From Acidimangrovimonas sp. (GTDB lineage: Bacteria > Pseudomonadota > Alphaproteobacteria > Rhodobacterales > Rhodobacteraceae), in the NCBI GenBank assembly GCA_030147905.1, contig JASBUM010000209.1, positions 1 through 13,768 on the forward strand: a stretch of DNA of 13,768 nucleotides, read 5' to 3'. Below are positions 1-7,160 of this stretch, piece by piece. Within the stretch, counting starts at the first letter, position 1. Each line of letters opens with the position of its first letter. The notes beneath the pieces are model-generated. The model was not told the origin of the DNA. It saw nothing but the letters and a program-made list of their open reading frames with translations, and searched no databases. Made by a program: the position numbers and the translations under genes.

Positions 1-647
1 GCGATCTGCCCTGCGTCACCCACGCCTTCGACATAAAGACCCAGGGCAGTGACCCGGCAATCTTCGACGAGCGCACGGCCAAGCTCCGCAAGGCCCGTCT
101 GCGCGGCGTTTCCGAGGCAGACGACATAGGCGACGGGCAGTCCGCGTGCCTGCATGGTAAGGTTGATCGCGATGTTCGAGCTTTGCGAGATGATCGCAAC
201 CCCGCGCGAGATCCTGCGGCCGCCATGTTGATCGGGCCACAGCGGCACGCCATCGAGGTAATTGACCAGTCCGTAGCAATTGGGCCCGAGAATGGGCATG
301 GCGCCCGCCGCCTCGACAAGATCCGCCTCGAGCGCCCCGGCTCCGGCTTCGCGCCAACCGCTGGCAAAGCAGACAGCGCCACCCGCGCCCATCTGCGCGA
401 GACGGGCCACGAGCCGCGGTGTGGTCTCGCGATTGACACCCAGAAAGGTCGCGTCCGGGGCCGCCGGCAGGTCGTCGAGGCAGGGCAACGTCGCAATCCC
501 CGCCATTTCGGCGCGATTGGGATTGACCGGCCATATCGGCCCGGCATAGCCCGCACGCTTCAGTTGATCGGCGACGTTCGCCGCCCAGTCCCCGCCGACG
601 ACCGCGACGGAGGCGGGTCGCAAAAGCCGCGACAAATCACGCGGCAC
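1..647 (-). CDS. NDP-forming acyl-CoA synthetase (CoA-binding N-terminal part), truncated by window edge
   Basis: This fragment holds the first 215 residues of an ADP/NDP-forming acyl-CoA synthetase; the rest, including the ATP-grasp part, lies beyond position 1. Enzymes of this family join a carboxylate to CoA using ATP. The start is a GTG at 647-645, giving VPRDLSRLLRPASVAVVGG, the usual opening of the family: a short lead, then a Rossmann CoA-binding strand with the glycine motif. Further in are WPVNPNR, FLGVNRE, AGGAVCFASG, LGPNCYGLVNY, WPDQHGG and SQSSNIAINLTMQ, all typical of one cytosolic subgroup. No ATG lies upstream in frame before the stop at about 700, and the ribosome-binding site is weak. 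The gene is codirectional with the carnitine operon but separated by 286 bp containing two hairpin repeats, so it may have its own promoter. Context suggests a gamma-butyrobetaine or crotonobetaine CoA ligase. That substrate is inferred; the family is clear. Confidence 0.85.
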   Translation of the reverse strand, partial: MPRDLSRLLRPASVAVVGGDWAANVADQLKRAGYAGPIWPVNPNRAEMAGIATLPCLDDLPAAPDATFLGVNRETTPRLVARLAQMGAGGAVCFASGWREAGAGALEADLVEAAGAMPILGPNCYGLVNYLDGVPLWPDQHGGRRISRGVAIISQSSNIAINLTMQARGLPVAYVVCLGNAAQTGLAELGRALVEDCRVTALGLYVEGVGDAGQI

Positions 648-705
648 GACAGAGAGCCCCGACCCGGAAGAACGACCGATCCCGCCGCGAAAGGCCCGTC
701 GCGTT

Positions 706-760
706 CACGGGGGGCCGTCTGCCCCCCGCGCCCCCCGAGGATATTTCGAAACGAAAGATG
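706..760 (+). repeat. G-rich hairpin repeat, copy A (plus orientation)
   Basis: A perfect 8-bp stem (708-715 with 721-728, CGGGGGGC / GCCCCCCG, 5-nt loop) is followed by CCCCCCGAGG and then GATATTTCGAAACGAAAGATG. It shares this layout with copies at 870-925 (opposite orientation) and 5541-5607. Unlike those, it lies just upstream of a minus-strand gene and not at a gene end, so it does not obviously terminate anything in the window. It would lie in the 5' leader of the acyl-CoA synthetase mRNA if the promoter is further upstream. An extra short dyad, TTTCG-AAA-CGAAA, lies at 744-756. Confidence 0.7.
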
Positions 761-869
761 ACCACGAGAACACCCCGCCCCAAACGGGACAGGGTGCCAT
801 CTCTCGTTACGGTCATCGGCGTCCCCGCCTGTACCGTTCCACGATCTCGCCAGACCAATATTAACATTC

Positions 870-925
870 CGTTACATCTTTCGTTCCCAAATATCCCGGG
901 GGTCCGGGGGCGGCGCCCCCCGCAG
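870..925 (-). terminator. Hairpin repeat copy B, probable terminator of the carnitine operon
   Basis: On the minus strand, 12-30 nt after the stop of the acyl-CoA dehydrogenase, a GC-only stem (906-911 with 915-920, GGGGGC / GCCCCC, 3-nt loop) is followed by CCCGGGATATTT and then GGGAACGAAAGATG. The layout matches copies A and C. Position and orientation suit a transcription terminator. However, it lacks a clean T run next to the stem, so intrinsic termination would be non-canonical. Read-through into the acyl-CoA synthetase gene at 647-1 is possible. Confidence 0.55.
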
Positions 926-933
926 AAGGGCCT

Positions 934-2097
934 TCATCCGCCCAGCGGCCGCAACAGGGCGCGACTGATGATATGACGCTGGATCTCGCTCGTCCCTTCC
1001 CAGATCCGTTCGACCCGGGCATCGCGCCAGATCCGCTCCAGCGGCAGTTCATCCATCAGGCCCATGCCACCATGGATCTGGATCGCTTCGTCGGCGATAA
1101 GCGCGAGCGCCTCGGTGGCCTTCAGCTTCGCCATGGCCATGTCCGCATCGCTCGCTTCGCCGGCATCGTGGCGCCAGCCGGCGGCGAAGGTCAGAAGCTC
1201 CGCCGCGCGCAATTCGGTGGCCATGTCGGCAAGCTTGAACGAAACGCCCTGAAACTTGCCGATCTTCTGGCCGAACTGTTGCCGTTGCGCCGCGTAGGAG
1301 ACAGCGTGGCCAAGGGCGCGATCGGCACGCCCGAGACAGGTCGCGGCGACCTGCAGCCGGGTGGCACCAAGCCAGCGGTTGGCAAGATCGAAGCCCTCCC
1401 CGACCGTGCCCAGCACCTGATCGGCAGACACCCGGCAATCGTCGAATTCCAGCACCGAGTTGCTGTATCCCCGGTGGCTGACGTTGCGGTAGCCCGGCCG
1501 AACGGTCAGGCCCGGCGTGTCCCTGTCCACTAGGAAGGCGGTAATCGTCTTCTTCCGCCCGCGTGCGGTCTCCTCCTCGCCGGTTGCCATGAAAGCGATC
1601 ACGAAACCGGCTATATCGGCGTGTGAGATGAAATGTTTCGTCCCGTTGAGCACCCAGTCAGCGCCATCGGGGCGCGCATTTGCCCGCATGCCGCGCAGGT
1701 CGGAACCGGCGTCGGGCTCGGTCATCGCCAGGCAATCCCAGGTCTCGCCGCGGATACAGGGGAGGAGATAGCGCTCGCGCTGTTCGGCCGTCCCCGCCAG
1801 CAGGATGTTCGAGGGCCGCGCCACGCAGGTCCAGTGGAGGGCGTAATTCGCCCGGCCGAGTTCACGTTCATAAAGCAGCCAGGTCAGCGTATCGAGCCCG
1901 GCCCCGCCGACCGCCTCGGGCATGTTGGCGGCGTACAGTCCTGCCGCCATCGCCTTGCCCTGAAGTTCGCGAACCAGCTCGGCGCCCAGCATCCCGGTGC
2001 GTTCGATCTCTGCCTCGTGGGGATAAAGCTCCTTCTCGACAAAGGCGCGCGTAGTCTCGATGACCAGCTTCTGTTCTTCGCTGAAGGCGAAATCCAT
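934..2097 (-). CDS. Acyl-CoA dehydrogenase (likely gamma-butyrobetainyl-CoA dehydrogenase)
   Basis: A complete FAD-dependent acyl-CoA dehydrogenase of 387 residues, the usual family length. It introduces a trans double bond between C2 and C3 of an acyl-CoA and passes electrons to ETF. Visible marks are the N-terminal helical domain (FSEEQKLVIETTRAFVEKE), the FAD/substrate segment CLAMTEPDAGSDL, the middle-domain NGTKHFISHADIAGF, and the C-terminal QIHGGMGLMDELPLERIWRD followed by IWEGTSEIQ. Glu367 in WEGT sits where medium-chain enzymes carry the catalytic base. I chose the ATG at 2097 over the GTG one codon upstream. GGAGG lies 5 nt before the ATG but only 2 nt before the GTG, and the ATG overlaps the upstream TGA as TGATG. 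Position in the cdh operon suggests gamma-butyrobetainyl-CoA to crotonobetainyl-CoA oxidation, as with CaiA-like enzymes. The substrate is inferred from context only. Confidence 0.93.
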   Translation of the reverse strand: MDFAFSEEQKLVIETTRAFVEKELYPHEAEIERTGMLGAELVRELQGKAMAAGLYAANMPEAVGGAGLDTLTWLLYERELGRANYALHWTCVARPSNILLAGTAEQRERYLLPCIRGETWDCLAMTEPDAGSDLRGMRANARPDGADWVLNGTKHFISHADIAGFVIAFMATGEEETARGRKKTITAFLVDRDTPGLTVRPGYRNVSHRGYSNSVLEFDDCRVSADQVLGTVGEGFDLANRWLGATRLQVAATCLGRADRALGHAVSYAAQRQQFGQKIGKFQGVSFKLADMATELRAAELLTFAAGWRHDAGEASDADMAMAKLKATEALALIADEAIQIHGGMGLMDELPLERIWRDARVERIWEGTSEIQRHIISRALLRPLGG

Positions 2098-3569
2098 CAC
2101 CGCCTCCGCTGCCCGACATGACGCCCCGCATGCGGCGGCCGCTCCAGCCTCGCATGGGCATCCGCGATCGCCATCACCCGTTTCAGGATCTCGGGCGCCG
2201 CCGGGCAGGCCCGGCCCGCCTTCATGTCGACATGCAGCAGCATCTGCTCAAGCGTCGCCACCGGTTCGCCATCCTTCAGGATCCGGATGAAGACATGCAG
2301 GCGCTTGTCATCGGCGTGCAGGAGCTGAAGCGTACCCTCGAGCCGGTCACCGAGCCGGGCCTCGCCCAGATGCATGATATGGGTCTCGGCGGTGTAGTAG
2401 CTGTGCCCGCCGGCGACGTAATCCATGTCCGCGCCTATCGTGCGCAGGAAGGCATCCGACGTCTCGGAGGCGGCAAAGAGATAGCGGCTTTCGGTCATGT
2501 GGCCGTTGTAGTCGATCCAGCCCGGCAACACCTGCATCCGGGCCAGCACCGGCGGCGCGGCCACAGCGTCGACCGGGGCCGCCTCCGCCTGCGCCGCCCC
2601 GCGCCGCGCCGCGTCATGATCGCGCAGGACCCGCCCGGCGCCCCAGTCGCGCTCCTTCAGCACCCGCAGGAAGCCAACCAGATTGCTGTCGCGGATGCGT
2701 TCAAGCTCCCGGATCGAGCGCGCGCCCGACTGCGCATCCGACTGGCCGGCGATCAGCTCGACCAGCGCGTCGTCATAGGGTGGCACATCGGTGAGGCGGG
2801 TCCAGGGCTCCGACAGGCACGGCCCGAACTGGGCCAGGAAATGCTTCATCCCGGCCTCGCCGCCGGCGATCCGATAGGTCTCGAACAGCCCCATCTGGGC
2901 CCAGCGCAGCCCGAATCCCAGCCGGATGGCCTCGTCGATTTCCTCGGTAGTCGCGATCCCGTCGCGGACCAGCCACAGCGCCTCGCGCCACACCGCCTCA
3001 AGGAAACGATCCGCGATATGGGCATCGATCTCCTTGCGCACGTGCAACGGATACATCCCGATCGCGCGCAGGATCTCCATCGCCTTCTCGACCAGCGCGC
3101 CGGGACTGTCGCCCGGAACCAGTTCCACCAGCGGCAGCAGATAGACCGGGTTGAACGGATGGGTGACCATGATCTGTTCGGGACGGCTGGCACAGCCCTT
3201 CAGCACGGACGGCCTGTATCCCGACGTCGAGGAGCCGATCACCGCATCGGTGCTGCAATGGGCCTGGATCTGCTGATAGACCTTGCGCTTGAGAGCCAGC
3301 CGCTCGGGCACGCTCTCGGCGATCCACTCCGCCCCGGCGACCGCCTCGGAAATCGACGGCGCCATCGTCAACCGCCCCTCGGGCGGCATCGGAAGATCCG
3401 ACAGCGCCGGCAGGCTGGCGCGGGCGTTGTCGAGCACCTCCGCAAGCTTGCGCGCCGCTTCCGGATCGGGATCGAAGACCGCGACGTCCCAGCCGTTCAG
3501 GAGAAAACGCGCGGCCCAGCCGCCGCCAATGACCCCGCCGCCGACGATCGCGGCCTTGCGCGCGCTCAT
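2097..3569 (-). CDS. cdhA: Bifunctional L-carnitine dehydrogenase / betainyl-CoA thioesterase (fusion)
   Basis: A 490-residue fusion. Residues 1 to about 310 are a 3-hydroxyacyl-CoA-dehydrogenase-type enzyme. GGGVIG at 10-15 is the dinucleotide-binding turn, and Asp33 at the end of the second strand favours NAD over NADP. HPFNP at 137-141 carries the catalytic His, and the C-terminal 3HCDH helical domain begins near [16 protein letters not shown] linker rich in Ala, Arg and Glu follows. Residues about 345-485 are a hotdog thioesterase with DYNGHM at 353-358. L-carnitine dehydrogenase makes 3-dehydrocarnitine and NADH. The thioesterase would release glycine betaine from betainyl-CoA after the cleavage enzyme acts. 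In Pseudomonas aeruginosa these are separate genes (cdhA, cdhB); fused forms are known in rhizobia. The start ATG at 3569 overlaps the upstream stop as ATGA and has AAGAGGG 7 nt before it. The fusion joins the first and third pathway steps. Confidence 0.93.
   Translation of the reverse strand: MSARKAAIVGGGVIGGGWAARFLLNGWDVAVFDPDPEAARKLAEVLDNARASLPALSDLPMPPEGRLTMAPSISEAVAGAEWIAESVPERLALKRKVYQQIQAHCSTDAVIGSSTSGYRPSVLKGCASRPEQIMVTHPFNPVYLLPLVELVPGDSPGALVEKAMEILRAIGMYPLHVRKEIDAHIADRFLEAVWREALWLVRDGIATTEEIDEAIRLGFGLRWAQMGLFETYRIAGGEAGMKHFLAQFGPCLSEPWTRLTDVPPYDDALVELIAGQSDAQSGARSIRELERIRDSNLVGFLRVLKERDWGAGRVLRDHDAARRGAAQAEAAPVDAVAAPPVLARMQVLPGWIDYNGHMTESRYLFAASETSDAFLRTIGADMDYVAGGHSYYTAETHIMHLGEARLGDRLEGTLQLLHADDKRLHVFIRILKDGEPVATLEQMLLHVDMKAGRACPAAPEILKRVMAIADAHARLERPPHAGRHVGQRRR
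2103..2107 (-). promoter_or_regulatory. Shine-Dalgarno GGAGG that decides the acyl-CoA dehydrogenase start
   Basis: GGAGG read on the minus strand, inside the end of the carnitine dehydrogenase gene, 5 nt before the ATG at 2097-2095. The spacing fits that ATG and is too short for the GTG at 2100-2098. The TGATG overlap indicates translational coupling between the two genes. Confidence 0.6.
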
Positions 3570-4477
3570 CGCGGGGCCCTCTTGACCAGGCCGAGCCGCT
3601 CGCGCACTGCCTCGGGCCCGATCACCCGCGCGCCCAGCCGCTCGATGATCTCCACGGCACGCCCGACCAGCTGCGCATTGGTGGCCAGCACGCCACGATC
3701 GAGAAACAGGTTGTCTTCGAGCCCGACGCGCACATTCCCGCCCGCCAGCACCGCCGCGGCGACATAGGGCATCTGGTGGCGCCCCAGGGCGAAGGCCGAC
3801 CAGTGCCAGCCCTCGGGGATATTGTTGACCATCGCCATGAAGGTATTCAGGTCATCGGGCGCGCCCCAGGGCACGCCCATGCACAATTGCACCAGCGCCG
3901 GCGCCTTCAGCACCCCCTCCTCGACCAGCCCGCGCGCCAGCCACAGGTGACCGGTGTCGAAGGCCTCGATCTCGGGACGCACGCCCAGCTCCGTCATCAT
4001 CGCCCCCATGGCGCGCAACATGCCGGGGGTGTTGGTCATCACGTAATCGGCCTCGGCGAAATTCATCGTGCCGCAATCAAGCGTGCAGATCTCGGGCCGG
4101 CATTCGGCGACATGGGCGACCCTTTCGCTCGCACCGGCCATGTCGGTGCCGGCCGGATTGACCGGCAGCGGCCGCTCCACCGGCCCGAAGACGATGTCGC
4201 CGCCCATGCCGGCGGTGAGGTTCAGCACCACGTCGACCTCGGAATCGCGGATCCGTTCGGTCACCTCGCGAAACAGCGCCGGATCGCGCGCCGGCGCCCC
4301 GGTCTCGGGGTCGCGCACGTGGCAATGGACCACGGCCGCCCCGGCGCGCGCCGCCTCGATCGCGCTTTCGGCGATCTGTGCCGGGCTGCGTGGCACATGC
4401 GGGCTGCGATCCTGGGTGCCGCCGGCGCCGGTGACGGCGCAGGTGATGAAGACCTCACGATTCATGGCAAGCGGCAT
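3566..4477 (-). CDS. cdhC: Beta-keto acid cleavage enzyme (BKACE, DUF849), 3-dehydrocarnitine:acetyl-CoA type
   Basis: A 303-residue BKACE-family TIM-barrel enzyme of normal length. The family condenses a beta-keto acid with acetyl-CoA and cleaves it to acetoacetate plus a new acyl-CoA. Here the expected products are acetoacetate and betainyl-CoA from 3-dehydrocarnitine. The metal site is visible: His51 and His53 in [12 protein letters not shown], and Glu254 in [11 protein letters not shown]. The N-terminal strand [10 protein letters not shown] and LNLTAGMGG are also typical. The start is the ATG at 4477-4475 ([10 protein letters not shown]), backed by GGGAGGA a few bases upstream. The frame stays open to 4954, but that extension runs under cdhR and is rejected. 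The gene is first in the operon, and its stop overlaps the next start as ATGA. Substrate choice within the BKACE family comes from the neighbours: carnitine dehydrogenase, betainyl-CoA thioesterase and a CdhR-like regulator. Confidence 0.93.
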   Translation of the reverse strand: MPLAMNREVFITCAVTGAGGTQDRSPHVPRSPAQIAESAIEAARAGAAVVHCHVRDPETGAPARDPALFREVTERIRDSEVDVVLNLTAGMGGDIVFGPVERPLPVNPAGTDMAGASERVAHVAECRPEICTLDCGTMNFAEADYVMTNTPGMLRAMGAMMTELGVRPEIEAFDTGHLWLARGLVEEGVLKAPALVQLCMGVPWGAPDDLNTFMAMVNNIPEGWHWSAFALGRHQMPYVAAAVLAGGNVRVGLEDNLFLDRGVLATNAQLVGRAVEIIERLGARVIGPEAVRERLGLVKRAPR

Positions 4478-4547
4478 CGGATCCTCCCTGATTCGACTCG
4501 ATGATAGCCGGCTTGCCTGCGGAGATTTGACAATATACGCAGCAGAC
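4478..4547. promoter_or_regulatory. Divergent control region between cdhC and cdhR
   Basis: This 70-bp gap must hold the promoters of both the carnitine operon (leftward) and cdhR (rightward). It contains an AT-rich core at 4525-4537. TATATT on the minus strand (4537-4532) could be a -10 for the operon, with a start near 4525, but no good -35 stands at the right distance. An inverted repeat CTGCG-N16-CGCAG (4517-4521 / 4538-4542) brackets the core and is a candidate operator for the adjacent regulator. A plus-strand TTGACA at 4527-4532 has no usable -10. These site assignments are tentative. Confidence 0.35.
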
Positions 4548-5519
4548 ATGACCGAAAGCGCAACGATCTTCACCCGCAGCACCGCACCCCTCGCCATCGC
4601 GCTTCTGGTGCTGCCCCAGACGTCGATCCTGGAACTCGCCTCCACGCTCGATCCGCTGCGCGCTGCCAACCGACAGGCCGGGTGGCGCGCCTTCGACTGG
4701 CGAGTCGTTTCCCCCGATGGCCGGGCGGTACCCCTGACCTGCGGCATCGACCTGCCGGCGGTGGGCGACATCACCGCCGCCACGGGCGCGGACGCGCTGT
4801 TCATCGTGGCAGGCTTTCGCCAGGACGAGAATGCGACCCTCCCGCTCCTTCGCAGGCTTCGGCGACTGGCGCCGCGGTTCCGCGCCCTCGGCGGGATCGA
4901 CGCCGGCGCCTGGGTTCTGGCACGCGCCGGCCTACTGGACGGATGCCGCGCCACCGTTCACTGGGAGGATCTCGAGGATTTCGCCGCCGCGCATCCGGCG
5001 GTGGAAGTCGTGCCGGATCGTTTCGTCGTCAGCGGCCGGATGGTCACCGCGGCCGGCGCCGGACCCGCGCTCGACCTGATGCTGTCCCTGGTTCGCGCCC
5101 GCCTCGGCGCCACCATCGCCCAGCAGGTCGCCGGCGCCTTCATCACCAGCCCCGGCGCGGGCGACACCCCCCAGACCGGCGCCCCCCTTCCCGCAGCCCG
5201 CCGCGATCCGCGACTGCGCGCCGCGATCGCCCGGCTGGAGGCCCGGCTCGACGCGCCCGAGCCCACGGCGGCGACGGCACGCGCGCTCGGCCTCTCGTCC
5301 CGGCGGCTCGAGACGCTCTTCGCCGCGGAATTCGGCATGGGACCGGGCGCCTACGGCCGCGAAATGCGCCTGCAGTCGGCGCGACGGATGGTCACCGATA
5401 CCTCACACGCGCTGCGCGACATCGCGCTGCGAACCGGCTTCGCGTCGCAAAGCGCGCTGTCGCGCTCCTTTCGCAACCGGTTCGGCTACTGCCCGTCCAC
5501 CCTGCGCCGCGGTCGCTGA
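4548..5519 (+). CDS. cdhR: GlxA/AraC-family regulator of carnitine catabolism (CdhR-like)
   Basis: A 323-residue regulator with an N-terminal DJ-1/PfpI-like amidotransferase-fold domain (about 14-200) and a C-terminal AraC double helix-turn-helix (about 225-320; [17 protein letters not shown], then [20 protein letters not shown], with [13 protein letters not shown] at the end). The nucleophile elbow that bears Cys in DJ-1 enzymes reads GGIDAGAW (115-121), with Asp118 in its place. The domain is therefore a ligand sensor and not an enzyme, as is usual in this regulator group. It diverges from the cdhC operon, the arrangement expected for an activator of carnitine genes. In P. aeruginosa CdhR activates the caiX-cdhCAB operon in response to carnitine. 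The start ATG at 4548 fits the family N-terminus ([11 protein letters not shown]) although no strong ribosome-binding site precedes it. The longer upstream frame runs into cdhC and is rejected. Function is inferred from family and neighbours. Confidence 0.88.
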   Translation: MTESATIFTRSTAPLAIALLVLPQTSILELASTLDPLRAANRQAGWRAFDWRVVSPDGRAVPLTCGIDLPAVGDITAATGADALFIVAGFRQDENATLPLLRRLRRLAPRFRALGGIDAGAWVLARAGLLDGCRATVHWEDLEDFAAAHPAVEVVPDRFVVSGRMVTAAGAGPALDLMLSLVRARLGATIAQQVAGAFITSPGAGDTPQTGAPLPAARRDPRLRAAIARLEARLDAPEPTAATARALGLSSRRLETLFAAEFGMGPGAYGREMRLQSARRMVTDTSHALRDIALRTGFASQSALSRSFRNRFGYCPSTLRRGR

Positions 5520-5540
5520 ACCGCGCACGCCGGCAGCTCC

Positions 5541-5607
5541 GATCTTCTTTCGGCAAAAATACCGCGGGGGGGTCCGGGGGGCTGTCCCCCCGGGGCGGCA
5601 CGCCCCG
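5541..5607 (-). terminator. Hairpin repeat copy C, probable terminator between convergent genes
   Basis: This element lies in the 94-bp gap between cdhR and the convergent transporter operon. A perfect 8-bp stem CCGGGGGG / CCCCCCGG (5574-5581 with 5586-5593, loop CTGT) partly overlaps a second hairpin, CGGGGCG / CGCCCCG (5591-5597 with 5601-5607, 3-nt loop). Read on the minus strand the stem is followed by CCCCCCCGCGG, TATTTTT and GCCGAAAGAAGAT. The T run supports termination of the leftward transporter operon. The tail matches copies A and B, so this is both a terminator and a dispersed repeat. Confidence 0.65.
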
Positions 5608-5613
5608 CCGCGA

Positions 5614-6402
5614 TCAACCCAGCTTCGAGGGTACCTGCCGCTCCACGATGCGAAACAGCAAGACGATCACCCCGGTGATCATCATGTAGACCACCGCCAG
5701 CAACAGGAGCGGCTCGTAGATGATGAACGTATCCTGCCGCACCCGCGCGCTGACGTTGTAGATGTCCACCACGGTGATCGTCGCAACCAGCGGCGTCGCC
5801 TTGAGCTGCAGCACCGTCTCCCCGCCCAGCGTCGGCAGAACCCGGCGCACCGCCTGCGGAAGCCAGATCCGGCGAAAGATCGTCAGCCGCGACATGCCGA
5901 AGGCCCTCGCCGCCTCGAGCTGCCCGTGCGGCACCCCGCGCAAGGCCCCGCGCATCACCTCGCCCTCGTAACCCGCAAAGCTCAGCGTCAGCGCCAGCAA
6001 CCCGTAGGGCCAGGCCTGGCGCAGGTACTCCCAGGCCCATGAATGGCGGATCCAGGGGACATAGGGAAACAGCGAGCCGAGACCGTAATAGAGAAACCAA
6101 AGCTGCAACAGCAAGGGCGTGCCACGGATGACCGAGCAGAACCCCTTGGCCGGCAGGGCCAGAAACCACGGCCCGGCGGCCTGTGCGAGCCCCAGCCAGA
6201 TCGCCAGGAACAGCCCGACTGCCCAGCTCACCGCCAGAAGCCAGATCGTCGTCCACAGCCCCTGGGCGATCATGCCGCTGTTCCAGTATTCGGGCAGCCA
6301 GCTCCAGTTGAGCGACACCGCCGACCAGATCACGACGAAAACCGCGATCGCCAGCAGCACCAGGCGATGCGGACGCAGCATCGGACGGATCAATGCGATC
6401 AT
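5614..6402 (-). CDS. Polar amino acid ABC transporter permease (HisM/ArtM type)
   Basis: A 262-residue inner-membrane permease of the polar amino acid uptake family. A first membrane helix (about 13-30) comes before the WNSGMIAQGLWTTIWLL start of the transport domain. Further hydrophobic helices follow, and the cytoplasmic EAA loop EAARAFGMSRLTIFRRIWLP at about 163-182 docks on the ATPase. It ends with FRIVERQVPSKLG, a usual HisM-like finish. The start ATG at 6402 overlaps the stop of the partner permease as ATGA, with a run of Gs (GGGGGGA) just upstream as ribosome-binding site, so the two are translationally coupled. It is last in the operon ATPase, binding protein, permease, permease. The specificity of such transporters lies in the binding protein, here HisJ/ArgT-like, so basic amino acids are the best guess. 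Confidence 0.92.
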   Translation of the reverse strand: MIALIRPMLRPHRLVLLAIAVFVVIWSAVSLNWSWLPEYWNSGMIAQGLWTTIWLLAVSWAVGLFLAIWLGLAQAAGPWFLALPAKGFCSVIRGTPLLLQLWFLYYGLGSLFPYVPWIRHSWAWEYLRQAWPYGLLALTLSFAGYEGEVMRGALRGVPHGQLEAARAFGMSRLTIFRRIWLPQAVRRVLPTLGGETVLQLKATPLVATITVVDIYNVSARVRQDTFIIYEPLLLLAVVYMMITGVIVLLFRIVERQVPSKLG

Positions 6403-7154
6403 ACCGTCCCCCCGCGCATCATCGGCTGGCCCTTGCGCGCCCAGCGTTCAAGCAGGGCGAAGACCCGCCCGGACAGGATCGAGATGATCATGTAGAGCGT
6501 ACCCGCCGCCACGAAGAACAGAAAATAGGCCTTGGTCGTACCGGCCGCCTGCAAGGTCGTCAGCGTCAGTTCGTTGAAGCCGATCACCGCCAGAAGCGCC
6601 GTGTCCTTGGTGGCGTTCAGCCACAGGTTCGCCATGCCCGGGATCGCGTTGGCCATCATCTGCGGAAAGGTGATCCGCCAGGCGATCATCACCGGGCTCA
6701 TGCCATAGGCGCGCGCCGCCTCGATCTGGCCCGCCGGCACGGCAAGGATCGCGCCACGCAGCACCTCGGTCATGTAGGCGCCGACGACCACGCCCAGAAC
6801 CACGATCCCCACCAGCAGGGGCGGCAGCGTGATGCGGCCATGGCCCATCGAGATCAGGATCGAGTTGATAACCTGCGGCACGGCATAGAACAGGATCAGG
6901 ATTTCCACGAGTTCCGGCACCGCGCGGACCACCGTGGTATAGAGGCCGAAGAGGTCGCGCAGGATCTCGCCGCCATAGAGCTTGCCGAAGGCGCCGACGA
7001 TCCCGATCGCGAGACCAAGACCGTAGGCGCCGAAGGCCACCTCCATCGAACGCAGGAGCCCGGTCGCGAAGACCTGGCCCCAGCCGGGCGGGGACCATGC
7101 AAGGAGCCCGAGCATATGCCCGGGCTCGAATAGGCCAAGCAGGCTGTCAAACAC
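6399..7154 (-). CDS. Polar amino acid ABC transporter permease (HisQ/ArtQ type)
   Basis: A 251-residue inner-membrane permease that pairs with the HisM-type protein downstream. It shows WGQVFATGLLRSMEVAFGAY at the start of the transport domain, LYTTVVRAVPELVEILILFY, and an EAA loop EAARAYGMSPVMIAWRITFP at about 145-164. Helix-forming stretches fill most of the rest. The start is a GTG at 7154-7152, only 6 nt after the binding-protein stop and without a clear ribosome-binding site, so translation is probably coupled. An internal ATG giving MLGLLAWSPP is a less likely alternative, since it would remove part of the amphipathic lead. The stop overlaps the next start as ATGA. Confidence 0.92.
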   Translation of the reverse strand: MFDSLLGLFEPGHMLGLLAWSPPGWGQVFATGLLRSMEVAFGAYGLGLAIGIVGAFGKLYGGEILRDLFGLYTTVVRAVPELVEILILFYAVPQVINSILISMGHGRITLPPLLVGIVVLGVVVGAYMTEVLRGAILAVPAGQIEAARAYGMSPVMIAWRITFPQMMANAIPGMANLWLNATKDTALLAVIGFNELTLTTLQAAGTTKAYFLFFVAAGTLYMIISILSGRVFALLERWARKGQPMMRGGTV

Positions 7155-7160
7155 CGTCTA

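Noticed and set aside
183..761. Plus-strand frame opposite the acyl-CoA synthetase fragment
   Set aside because: It is a shadow. The minus-strand frame carries a continuous, recognisable CoA-binding domain.
2118..3767. 549-codon open frame on the plus strand opposite the carnitine dehydrogenase and BKACE genes
   Set aside because: It is antisense to two genes with clear domains and motifs; its product is Arg/His/Pro-rich with no recognisable domain. Such frames are common opposite GC-rich genes.
4527..4532. Perfect TTGACA as a -35 for cdhR
   Set aside because: The matching -10 would fall inside the coding region (about 4550-4555, GACCGA) and does not resemble TATAAT.
4891..4914. Missing Cys nucleophile in the DJ-1-like domain of the CdhR-like protein
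   Set aside because: GlxA-type regulators of amine catabolism commonly lack it, so Asp here is not a defect.
4478..4954. Upstream in-frame extension of the BKACE gene
   Set aside because: The extra residues are low in complexity, run beneath the cdhR coding region and lack family similarity. GGGAGGA and the family N-terminus mark the start at 4477.
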